NCBI RefSeq assembly: GCF_024868665.1
Contig: NC_079904.1
Location: forward strand, 1,906,315 to 1,970,314
Direction of reading: 5' to 3'
From: Triplophysa rosa
Lineage: Eukaryota > Chordata > Actinopteri > Cypriniformes > Nemacheilidae
DNA length: 64,000 nucleotides
Shown here: one piece after another, positions 13,201 through 25,200 of the stretch
Position numbering within the stretch: position 1 is the stretch's first letter
How the letters are laid out: every line of letters begins with the position of its first letter
Translations under genes and position numbers: made by a program
The notes under the pieces: generated by a model
The model's database searches: none
The model's input: only the letters and a program-made list of their open reading frames with translations
What the model was told of the DNA's origin: nothing

Positions 13201-16200
13201 TGAGGGAGGATTTTCTCTGGCTCTTTTGAGAGGCAGCTCGAAAAGAAAATCTCAAAAACCTCGAGTGAAACTTAAGAATCGCCATCACACAGGTTACAGT
13301 CCTCGTAGATGATTCACTTGCATCTACTGAATACATTTTCACAAAGATCCAAGAGAGATTTATAAGATTGAGATCGGTGTTTCTTATATTATAGCACTGC
13401 GTGTAGGTGCTTGACATTCTTCTGTGTGATGAGTGATTTACTCTCTATACTTCACACTGAAGTGTTCATGATCAACAGAAAAAGACGATATTACACAGCT
13501 GCTGTAATGTTTGCGGTCTGATGAGATCAGATTCTGCCGGTGTCGACACATACTGTACAGCTGTCAGGTTGTCATCACACAAGATAATAAATTATATCGT
13601 TTGTATCGTCGTCATTTAAAAAGCAGTAAATGTGTCTTATGTGAAACTGTAAAACTGCTTTGTTATTAGATTATTTGAGTCTCGAAATTGTCCTATGGTG
13701 TGACTGTCAAGCATGCTTCAGTAAATATCAACTTTTGTAAATTAAAAAGCATAAAATGTTAACAAATAGGCATAATTTGTGATAAGTGTCTGTTTAAGTA
13801 AATGGCTCTTTATCTTTTTTTTCATCCATATATTTCTCAAAGTGTAGGAACTTGATACATTTTGTCACTGAAAACCACTGAAATGTTTACCACAGAATTA
13901 TTCAAATATGTAAAGTTTTTGGGCGGAGAAGCGCCGCAGTCAAAGAGGCCATCGTCCTCAGGTACGAAAAGAGGCACATCCATCAGTTTGATGAAATTCG
14001 ACCATCAGTAGTAATAGTTCATAGTTTACGTATAACAACAAGTAAAGTGATGAGTAAATAACTATAAAGTAATATTATGTTAGACTGTGCTCTTTTGTGT
14101 TGTCATTATGCGTGTTTGGGTAGAATAGGTGCATGTGCGCATTTGCACGCAACGTTTGTATACTTTAACCACCTCCGAGGAAAGTGGGGGTCTGTTATTT
14201 ATTTTGGGGGTCGCGGCATGAAAAGTTTGCGAACTCCTGCCATAGGACCAGTGTTGGGTAAGTTACTCTGAAAAAGTAATTAATTACTAGTTGATAATTA
14301 CATATTCAATAATGTAATTAGATTACTGTACAAATTACTCTCTCCAAAAAGTATTTAGTTACTTATTACTAATTACTTTCTATATCCTACATCAACCTTG
14401 ATTAGTTAAGTGATTCAAGGATAGGCATGACAGGGCTCTTTTAATTCATTAAAATAAATAATATTAAACTACATAAAGTACTCTTATTAACTGACCAAAG
14501 TATTACAAATGTGAGAATTATACATTAAAGCACGGATTTTAAAGTTAGACTTTGAATTTTGATGTCAATTCCACTATTGCACACACATATTACACAAAGT
14601 ATTTAGATTAATTACATCAGAAGTAACTGTAATTAAATTACAGAAAAATAAGAGTAATCCCTTACTTTACTTTTTCAAGGGGAAAGTAATTAAATTACAG
14701 TAACTAATTACTTAGTAACTAGTTACACCCAACACTGCATAGGACACATTTATAGCACAGTTCAGTAAAAACTTTAAATACATACATTAAATCATATATA
14801 AATTCTGATACAGTATATATCTATAGAGTACTGTGCAAAGACACATTGAGCCAGTTATTTATTTCTTAAGCTGTAGTGCATCAATAGGAATCAGTTCACA
14901 TTTCCAGACATTTCTTTTGCTGTTATTTGTAATAATCCAGTGACGTTTTTTATGAACAGTGAGTCTGACAACAGCCAGTATGATCCACACGGAGATCTGA
15001 CCACCATTGAATCTGTTTATTATTACATGAAGAAAGATCAAAAACTCAGACTACAATCCAGAAGAACTGTGGCAATGTCTCCAATACGCTTGTTTATTCA
15101 ATAACTCATGTCTGTATTGTATAATCCAGTGCATTAAATACACAGATAGTTTAGACTCTAAAATTCTACGTGAATTGGAAGTTGTTGTTGCTGGGACATC
15201 ATTTATGCATTTGACATTTGTGACCCTGGACCACAAAACAAGTCATGAGGGTCAGCTTTCTGAAATTGAGATTTATACATTATCTGAAAGCTGAATAAAT
15301 GTATGGCTTGTTAGGACAGGACAATATTTGGCGGAGATAAAACTACTTGAATGGAGTCCAGTTACCAACCTTTAACGCTCTCTTTTGGCGTACCGCTGTA
15401 ATGATGTTGTGGATAGTGGATGAATTCAAAAGCAGAAATTCTAAGTTTACACAGATGCCAAACTTGAGCGGGTAATTCTCAAAGAGCGGCAGCAGCGAGT
15501 GAAGTTTGTAGGCGGGTTTCCGGTCATTTTTGTTAGCGATTTTGCTGCAACCACTCACAAAAATAAAGTTTTGATATATTAACATGATCTTTCCTTAATA
15601 TCCTAATGACTTTGGTATAAAAGAAAAATCTGTCATTTTGACCCATACAAATGAACCCGTGCTACTTATGATGACTGGTTTTGTGCTCCAGGGTCACGAT
15701 TGTTCATTTGCATTCCCGTTTTTCCTCAATATGTTGATGTATGTTCCCTGGGAAGCCAACCCATGAGTTATACGATGCTAACTCAGGAACACATTAGTTA
15801 TCTGTATTCTTGTTATTTCCTCGTTCTCTTCTCTAAGCCACCATCTCCTGCTTGCTCAATTGATCTGTGAGTACGCTATGGATCAGGTTATATGGTCCAC
15901 GATCAATACTGTACCCAACAGACTGATCCCACACATCCGCTACTGAAGAACCAGTAGTTTTCTCTTCTCTTTTGATCAGATCTTGAGATATCTGCTTGCT
16001 ATGGAGATGACAGGTAGAGTCTTTCGTTTTAAGGAAGGTAAAGTGCAGATGTGATGAAGTTTAAAAGCAAGCCGAGACGGATGAAATAATTCCAGCCAAA
16101 CATTGTATGCACGTGAAACGCTTTTAAGGGAACAGACTAAATGCGGATTTTTACTTCTGCGTCGGACCTGACGTGCACCTTTCCAAAAATGTATCAAGGC

Positions 16201-19200
16201 GACGCAGACCGCAAGCGCTGTGATTGGTCTGCTTTAGGTAAAAAACTCTGTGATAGCGTCGGGTTTACTCCGAACGAAATATCTCAATAAATGACGTGTT
16301 CTTCTGTATGTAACAACTCAAGCTGCAAAAGTGACTGTTCACTTGACGCTATCACTGCTGAATGCTTCAGACAGCTTACACAACGAACCGCTTCTTCTTC
16401 GGCTCTTGATTACACAACACACCTGTGGACGCTGACGCCTAGTGGCCATTGCCGGCGCGTTGCCTGTGGCGTAGAGGTCCGACGCAGAAGTAAAAACCCG
16501 CCTTAAGAGGTGTTAAAACGGCAGCCTAAAATGAAAGGACCATAAAATTGGTGTTTTAAGAAAGAAAGCCAAGTTTGTCATTTAACAGAAGCATCTGCCC
16601 ACGACAACTAATGATGCCCGTGACTCTTCAGCACAATCTGAGCGACTTTATTCTGATCAGGTAAGCAGGATTTGGCATCTTGGTTGGTGACACAGACAGC
16701 GTTCGCTGAATAATGTCAACCGTTACCAATAACAAAACAGCACTTTCCAAGTTAGCGGAGTCGAGGGTGTTGACGGACAGGAATGAATGAGATCAGATTT
16801 GAGAACGTGATCAAATCAGCTCCTGTGCTTTTCTTCCACACTTCGTTGTTTGTGTAAAGCATCCCTCTGTTGATAGTGAATCTCCTCCCGTCTGCATGCT
16901 TAACATCACGCCGTCTTTGCGTTCTGACAGGAAACCAAAGGCGTTTATTTTTACTGAAGACCAGAAGGTCCGCGCCATCGACTTTCTTGTCTGTGCCGTC
17001 AACCCTGACTGCGGTAAAAATGTCAGGGCGCGCAAGGTCGCTGTCCTGGCACTGATTTGGCCACTTTGTCTCATTAAATTGGCCGACAGACACCTTTGAA
17101 TCCACGGCGACAGGTGCGCGGGGTCCTGACAGCTGGTGTGACGCTCATTTCTCTCCTTCAGACAGGACAGCAGAGGTGGTGGGAACAGGAGATTCCGGTG
17201 GATGGAAACATGCAGAGGGGAGAACTGATCACTCACAATCTGACGGAGCTCATCCGACCCGAGGCGTACCTGGTTCGACTGACGCCCATCACACGGTTCG
17301 GAGAGGGAGACTCTGCCATCAGGGTTGTTACCTATAGCGGTAAGTGCGACACTTTTGTCATTTTGCACACACAATATGTGTGTACGCGTGTGTGGTTAGG
17401 GTAAACCCTACATTGTTGGGACCGACAAAGATTTTGAGACATTTGGGAAGACAGCTTATAATTCATATGAACTATTTGTTATAATAAAAAATGCAGAAAG
17501 TTTTCTGAAAGGTTTGGGGGTTAGCAGATTATACGGTATAAAGTCCCCATAAGACATGGAAACAGTGTGTGCGTGTGTGTGTATGGTAAGGGTGAACCAA
17601 AAAACGACCCAACAAGGTCAAAATTACCTGATTTGAGGAGACATTTTGTAATGAACCAATTTGCCCCACCATGACATTTTTTTGAAATTCTATTTATTTC
17701 TATTTTATTTACTTTATTGGTTATGTTTTATACTATATTTTATACTATGCCGGTAGCGTCAGTTTAGACACGTTATAAGATATTTGAAGTAATATTTGTG
17801 TGATGCTGAAATGAAATGAAATGGAATGGAATGGAAAGAAATGGAAAGAAATGAAATGAGATGAGATGATGAGATAATAAAATAAAATAATATAAAATAA
17901 AAGTAATAAAGTAAAGTACATAAATGTCAATATGTCTATAAAATGTTTGACTTGGGTAAATTATTTAAATATTATTTATATATTTAGTACCTTACTTCAG
18001 AACTGTTATTTGCATTAATACCCATGAAATTCATTTCATCATAGCTGGATTCTTTAGATAATTTTTAATTAATTCCATTAAATCAGTTAGGTTTCATCGT
18101 GTTATGGACACTATTAGTGATCTAGATGAAGTTTTCACTTTCTGGGTTACTCCTGCTGCGTAACTCACATCACTTCAACCGAATAGATCTATAATAATGA
18201 AACAAACACTGAATCCCGCTTAATATTACATCGTCTATCATAGACTATTTTTTTGTTACCTTATGATACTTCAGTGTTGAGATCCATTAGTTCAGGATTT
18301 GTGAGTTCTTCTGTTTGTTTGGATTATTAGTTGAATTGTTTCTACAATCATTAATAATTCAGCCGTTCTGTTGCTCACAAAGAATAAAGAGATTTTATGA
18401 TGCAATGCCCAAGTTCATTTCAGCAAACGCTGTGAATGATGATGTAATATTTCACATGTAAATGATGTAGACAGTCATTTATACACAGAAGTCTCAAAGT
18501 AACAGAACTGACAGTCATTTGCAGGAGTCTGGTTTTTCTTTGTCTTTGAGGGTGGACAGCGTTTGAGGCGTTGTGAGTGGTTATTCAACAAAGTCAAATA
18601 AAGTTGTGTGACCTAAGACGGGATCGAGATTTGAATGATTTGGAGCAAAAAAATGTTTAAAAAAAATGCTTTTAATATCACAGTACAGGATATTCAGTGA
18701 AGAAAATGTTTTCTGTTTGCATTACATAAGAAGCTTGTTCATTTATTTCTGAAATATATTGAAATGGGCAGGATGTTGTTTAATTGAGTCTACGCGACCC
18801 GTAATTTTATTTTACAGCATTTAAAGAGTTTGTGCCGGTCGCATTAATGAAATTCTGCTTTACCAAAGATGTTTATCTGATATACTGTCGTATGTAGACT
18901 TCTGATCGGGCTCATGTTTTACAATGAAGATTTTCAGTCACCCGTTCAATTTTTCCCTCTCATCTGCTATCAAAGCATCTGCACAAATCCAACTCGAAAA
19001 CAGAGACGAGCAAACCTTTCTCAGTTTCTCTCTTTGATTTGTGAGTTTCAGAATTAGGGAAATGATTTTAGAAGTCAACACATCATTTGGCATTTGTCTG
19101 AAAGGCTCAAATACTTGCTCTCTGTGAAGTGACTCATGCCGTTTATGGTTTTGTGTCACCAAACACTAAAGCTTTCTCATAAATGTACACAGCATGAGCC

Positions 19201-22200
19201 TTTTAAATCGGTCGACTAAATCCACCTTCACGATAAATTTGTTCTTTATCTGAAAGCTTTTAGCTGTCGATGTGAGGTAATCTGATTGTAATCTGCCCTT
19301 TGCCGCGATGAAATCAGGTTTTCCATCAGACGGTGATATTGTGATACGGTGATACCACAATATTCATCCGCCAATAATGAAACTAAACAGAGAGCTTTAA
19401 GGGTCAGTTGTAAAGAGTTTCAGCTAAACATCTATCGCACAATAATATAAATGTTTCAAAAAAGCATCCAAACATGAAAATTCTTTCATTGCGTTGACTA
19501 ACATGAACTAACAATGAACAATGTAGTATTTTAACATTTATTTATCTTTGTTTTGTTTTGTTAATGCCAATACAATTGTTCTTGTAAGTACATTTAACAT
19601 TAACTAATGTTAGGTTACAACTTTTGATTTTAAGTGTATTACTAAATAAACATGGACCAAGATTAATAAATGCTGTAAAAGTATTATTTTCTAGTATTGT
19701 ATTGTTAGTTCATGTTAGCTGATGCATTAACTGATGTTTAGAAATACAACAAACATTTGTACAGCGTTACTGGAAAACCGTATAGAAAAACATATTTAAA
19801 ACATAAAAATAATAAGTAAATGGTATTATTGTAGATTTTCGAAGATTGGCGTTGGCATTGTGAAAAAAACGAATTTAAATTCATAGCACTTTTATGAAAG
19901 TACAGAGACTGTCCTAATACAGTATATGGTGACGTATGCTTAAACAAGCATGTAGAAATGGCTAAAAAAGCTTGTTTCTGATCCAGTGTTGTTGGACACA
20001 TTTGCTTCGAGCTGATTGGAGATTAGTGGAGTAAATGGAGTGTGTTAAAATCAATTCTTTCAGAACACACAGCGTTACGTGAATCACTCGGCAGTAACTC
20101 AGTTTGGTGGTTAAGCGGATGCGCAGCATCTATTCAGCGTGACAGAAATCAATGATTGAAATGCTCATGCGCCTTCCCGGCAGTTGAGAGTGTTTTTTTT
20201 CCACGTGAGAAAAAGATGAATGGCGCTGTTACTTTCCCTTGACCTTCACCGTGTTGTCTATGGAGGGAGTGTTCTTGTTTTCTCGCTTGCGACAGTATGT
20301 TGAGCAGTGAACCTGTGATGGAATGAGAAGAGTTATGTACAGTTTGACATTTTACATTTGGATACAAAATTGGCTTTTTAAATAAATGTTAGACATGTGA
20401 GTTTCCGATCTCTGATGAAACACAGTTGTTTTATTCGTTCGCTGCTCCATTTCTAAAGCACAACTTGAACAGCAGCAGAAATGAGACGGAAACGGCAGCG
20501 TCTCACAACATTTGATGCTGTGCTCTTGTTTACGATCAGCCGGATCATCTTCTTACATCAGTTCCTAAAACACGTTAATTTGAAAAGCAACATTTCTTGA
20601 AATTACATCACATCCTCGTGTTGACGGTATGACTTCGTGTTCCACTTAAAGATGGCGGTCAGTTCTGTTTCGGAATATAATCGCGACGGTTAATTTGAGT
20701 TTCGGGGATTTGGTTTGGCATGACGCGCTGGGATTTGTGGAGACTAAAAGCGTTTTGGATCGTGTTCCTTTGGTCGTTTGTGTTTTGACGTTTTCTTCTG
20801 ATCACAGTTAAAGATGTCAGACTGAATAAATCTGATCTATTGATCTTAAACGGATCTGATGATGGAAAACATGATCTTCTTTTGATGTACAGTATAAACC
20901 TGACTTCATTGAGAACAAGACTATAAAAGTTACTATAAAGATATACAGCAGAAGCGTAAATGCAGCTTTTTTCTGTCTTTACACACAGTGTTGCTCAAAA
21001 TAGCCAATCACAATTTATGTCTAGAAGTTTAAAGGTACAGTAACAAAAACAGTTCAATTTTATCTAAATGGGTTTGAACTTATGATTGTTTACTAACAAA
21101 TAAAAATGTAAATTTGACCTGTTTCCGTGTTTAATAAACGTTTTTATCTTTTCTCATTACAGCTCCCATCAACCCACATCTGAGTAAGTATTTATTTACC
21201 TCTACTCTACACACTCTCTCTCTCTCTCATTAGTTTGTTTGGTTAATTGTTGGTTGGTGTATTTTCTTCATCTTCTCAAATAGACATATAAAACATCATA
21301 GGGCTCACTGTTCTTTATGGTTATCGTGGCCAAAAGAATTCACGATGGCGGTATTAACACGATTTCTATTTTCAAAGTCATCTTTAATTTAGCTTTTATT
21401 GGCCAACAAATTACAAGTAGCATTGATTCTCAAACTGGGGGTCGCTGCCTCCAAGATGAATCCAGAGGGGGCCACAGATTTTGTGGCATTTTATGAAATG
21501 TAGAAATTGATCATACATTTTAGGCAATAAAACATATAAGACCACCAAGCAAAGAATTGATGTTCTAGCATTGTATAACTGAATATGTTTAGCGTTTAAG
21601 ATTATAAGTTTTTATTTGGGGGGGGCCGCAAAGCGATGCACTTTACACAAAGAGGGCCTTACGATGAAAAAAATGGAGAACCACTGGATTAGAGAGCTTG
21701 TAACCATTGTGTAAACATTCAACATTGAAGTAGAATTGAAAGCTATCAATTTGACATTTATTAGGCTTTTAAAAAAACATCCTGTGGTTTGGTATGACAG
21801 TATATTGTTTGATATCGCGAGATGTTGTGGCAGCGCAGATGCCTCTTCTGTCCTTCCTCTCTTTCCCATCATTACTGATGAGCTCCCGAGCTCTCGCGGT
21901 TGAAGTGGCATTAGCTGGGCCGCCGGGGTAAAACCTCCATTTAAATTCTCATGCGTGCAGCGAGTTCAGGAGTCGAGAGGCAGCGGCCCTCTGACGCCCA
22001 TAAATCCCACTTACTCCAAACACTTGAGAGGCTCGTGATGCGAAGGTCACGGCGCTCGGCTTCTTCAGATTTTAATAAAATCAATGAATATTTATCAACA
22101 AACAACACCTGCTGAATGTTAATGGCTTTACACCGTATCAGTCATCAGACGAGGGTTCAAAAATCTGACACGAGATTTTGTTTGTCATTGGTTTGTGTTG

Positions 22201-25200
22201 AAGAAATCATGAATATTCTGTCGTTATTTGCTCGTGTTGTTTCGAATCTGATTGACTTTTGTCACTGTTTTACATAATTAGAAACGCCCTGACATTTAAT
22301 TTTTTTTTGTCCTTTTTAAGCTTGAAAGCATTCGTCAGCTTTCGGTTTTGTTGTATGGAGACTCTAACATCTTTGTGTCACAAGAGCAAATGATGACAGA
22401 AATCCTTTTTGGGTTTCTTTAATTCCTTTAATTATCGTCTCTCTTGTGTCTCTCAGGGGAGTTTCATTGTAGTTTTGAAGAGGATCTCATCTGCATGTTC
22501 ACCCAGGACAAGAACGACGACTTTGATTGGACGAGACACAGCGCAGCCACCCGTGACACTAAATACACTCCGAACACGGGGCCCGGCGGAGACCGCAGCG
22601 GATCTAAGCAGGGTAGGTGTCTGGTACCCGTCAGCCCGACGACCCCACCCCATTATAAAATCATCATTTTGTCATAAGAGGTTTATCTCCGCACTGTTCC
22701 CGGATGGAAAGTTCTGGAATATTGCCACCGAGCAACTTCTAATCCTCATGTTGATTTCCAAGCGTATCTTAAATTGCATTCACATCCGCCCGGGTTCCAA
22801 TTACCGCTCTGAGCAATTTCACTCGGATGAAGTTTGGCAAATGAGCTTGTCTGTTCCCAAATTGAGACTATACCCCCCCGGCAGGCGATGGTGCGTGTAA
22901 AGAACCAGGATGTGCCGCACGGCCTCCGTTTCATTGACACGTGCACAAAGAAGCTTTGATAGCGAGGAGAAACTCCGGAGGGATGGAAGGCCGGTTATCT
23001 TGTCCTCTGTGGGAGAGCCGCTCGTGTAAATAATACATTGGCTTTAATCATCTTAATGCCGTCTGACCGTCGGCCGTTTCATTACCGTCAAGAGTCCTAC
23101 AGAGAGTTTAATTATCCGTGATCAAATTCAAGAGGAGGAATTCTGTTGGATTTTCACAGGCAACCGTTCAATGAGCTCACGCTCCTGTGCCGAGGTTTGC
23201 TTTCTTGCAGGAGAGAATTCATGCGGTGCACCCCAAAAATCAAGAGGAAAAAATGAAGCCTTTATTTTAAGATCTTTCCGAAGGTTTTGCATTGATGGGT
23301 GCTTTTAGGAAAAGTAAAATGTAGCAACTTTCCTTTTCTAATGACATCACTCTCCGTATCTTGGAAAAAGTTTTTTAACGTTCTGTTATGACACATGAAA
23401 CTAATTTTCTGTTTCATTCTGTAATGTGCCACTTTTGGCACTATTGATGCGCTGCCGGATGTAGGATATCACTTTGCTGGTTTTTAAATTATTACCCTGG
23501 CGTGTATTACGTTTTAGTCTCCTTCACAGGTTTCTACATGTACATCGAGACATCCAGACCCCGTAAAGAGGGCGACACGGCACGTCTCTTGAGCCCAGCG
23601 TTCAACGTCGCCCCCAAAAACCCTCACGGCATCACCAACCCACCGGTGTACTGCTTCACTTTCTACTATCACATGTATGGCAAACACATCGGTGAGACTT
23701 CACTTCAGCACTTTTCCATCCAGATACCAGTTTTTCTTTTTGGTCAAGTGCCTAAAAATGGCCATTAAAATGATAGAAAGCCACATAGTAGAAAGTCTTG
23801 TACACAATACATGTTTTTTAATATTTCATTGTATTATTTCCTGCCATCCTACTAAAGCAAAAGATATCAATATAAAAGATCAAAAACATTTACTGTGAAG
23901 CAGTTCATGTGTCTATGAAAAGAAGTTAAAAAATTATTGATGTTTGTTCTTTGGCAAACATCAGCTTTATTGTTTTATTTGGGATGTACTGCATATTTTG
24001 AGGCAGACTTTTAGTTTTTAGCTTTTATTTTTCTATTTTTTTGGTAAACGTTTTAGCAATTTTGTTATATGCCCTTCTCATATTATTATTTCTTTGTTTA
24101 TTTTTTATGTTGCTATATGAGAATAATTTGTTTTTAATTTTGTTTATTATTACAATTTCAGTGCCTTATTCAGGTAACATTTACATTTTTCGTTTAGTTT
24201 TTCCAATCATTTTTTTGTTGGCAAAAATTTTACTCCGTTTTAATAAACAGAAGTGTTTTCAAAGTTTTAATTTTAGTAAACAAATAACCTTGTTTTGAGT
24301 ATTTTTTGTTTGTTTGTTTTTCACATTACACCCAACTAGACAGGGCTGCCAACTGTCACGCATTCGCCGTGAGACTCAATTGACAATTGACTCTTTTCTC
24401 ACGCTCTCACGCCACACATCCATTTTCTCACACCATTTTATTCTGTGGTGTGTATAAACATTTGTGAAATAAATGCTTAAAAGCCTATCTGTATTTTGGT
24501 TTTGCAAACTTTTTTCCTTAACAGTCTAGCAGTGAACCTCAATGTCAAAATAAGGTCGGTGGCCATTGGCCAATCAAATGTAAGAAGGCGGGACTTACTG
24601 TTTACAGAGCCGTTGTGGTGACCAATCAAATCAAAGAAGATACTTAGTAACTAAACATTCAATATTTAAAAAAAATGTAACAATAGAAATGTTGAGTGAA
24701 GTATCCACTGATGCAAACTACAAACCGCTGTTTTATATGTAAAATATGTCATTTATGTGCTTCATGTAGTTATTCGCGATTATCATTGTGACGAGACAAG
24801 AGATAGTAATGGAGGCGTTTTCAGCGTTTTATTAGGGATACGATTAGGAATAAATGTGTACATATTAAACTGTGTGGCTTTAAAAGTCTGTTTATAGGTT
24901 GTGGTACGATTATAAAAATGCAAATGCATTATTTATCAATAAATTCTAATAAACAAACACGTTTTCTTTATTTGTTAGTTTCTTTATTCCTTTGACAAGA
25001 TCTCCCACGACAAGTGTCTACAGCCTTTGTAAGATAAATCCATAGCTGCGTCTCAATTCGAAGGCTGCGTTTGTTGGGCACGTACGTCATTATTTCAAGT
25101 TTTATTTCAGAAAGGCAACCGTTACATTTCAAGGTAAGAATGAAATTACACAGATTATGTTTTAAGAGAGACAAATGTTAATTTTATAATGTTATTTTAA

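Larger units (their letters stand above)
12107..17161 (+). other. MDGA2 intron inside the FN3 region (5.1 kb)
   Basis: It contains several short DNA elements listed separately (12451-12842, 14249-14737, 15220-15696, 16142-16502). An island of unusually few stop codons at 16811-17161 lies just before the next exon. The block 13040-13420 has balanced composition and no obvious repeats. No independent gene seen. Confidence 0.75.
17340..21162 (+). other. MDGA2 intron before the microexon
   Basis: It contains a low-complexity pentamer tract (17800-17905) and a dispersed repeat at 19493-19735, both listed separately. The stretches 18400-18620 and 18930-19370 are of balanced composition without repeats. 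No gene seen. Confidence 0.75.

Noticed and set aside
16811..17374. 187-codon minus-strand ORF, the longest in the window
   Set aside because: It runs antisense across the real MDGA2 exon 17162-17339 and its acceptor; no domain is recognisable and several frames are open in the same GC-rich stretch.
22409..22900. 163-codon plus-strand ORF
   Set aside because: It overlaps the MAM exon 22457-22612 in a different frame and continues into the intron; the correct frame matches MDGA2.
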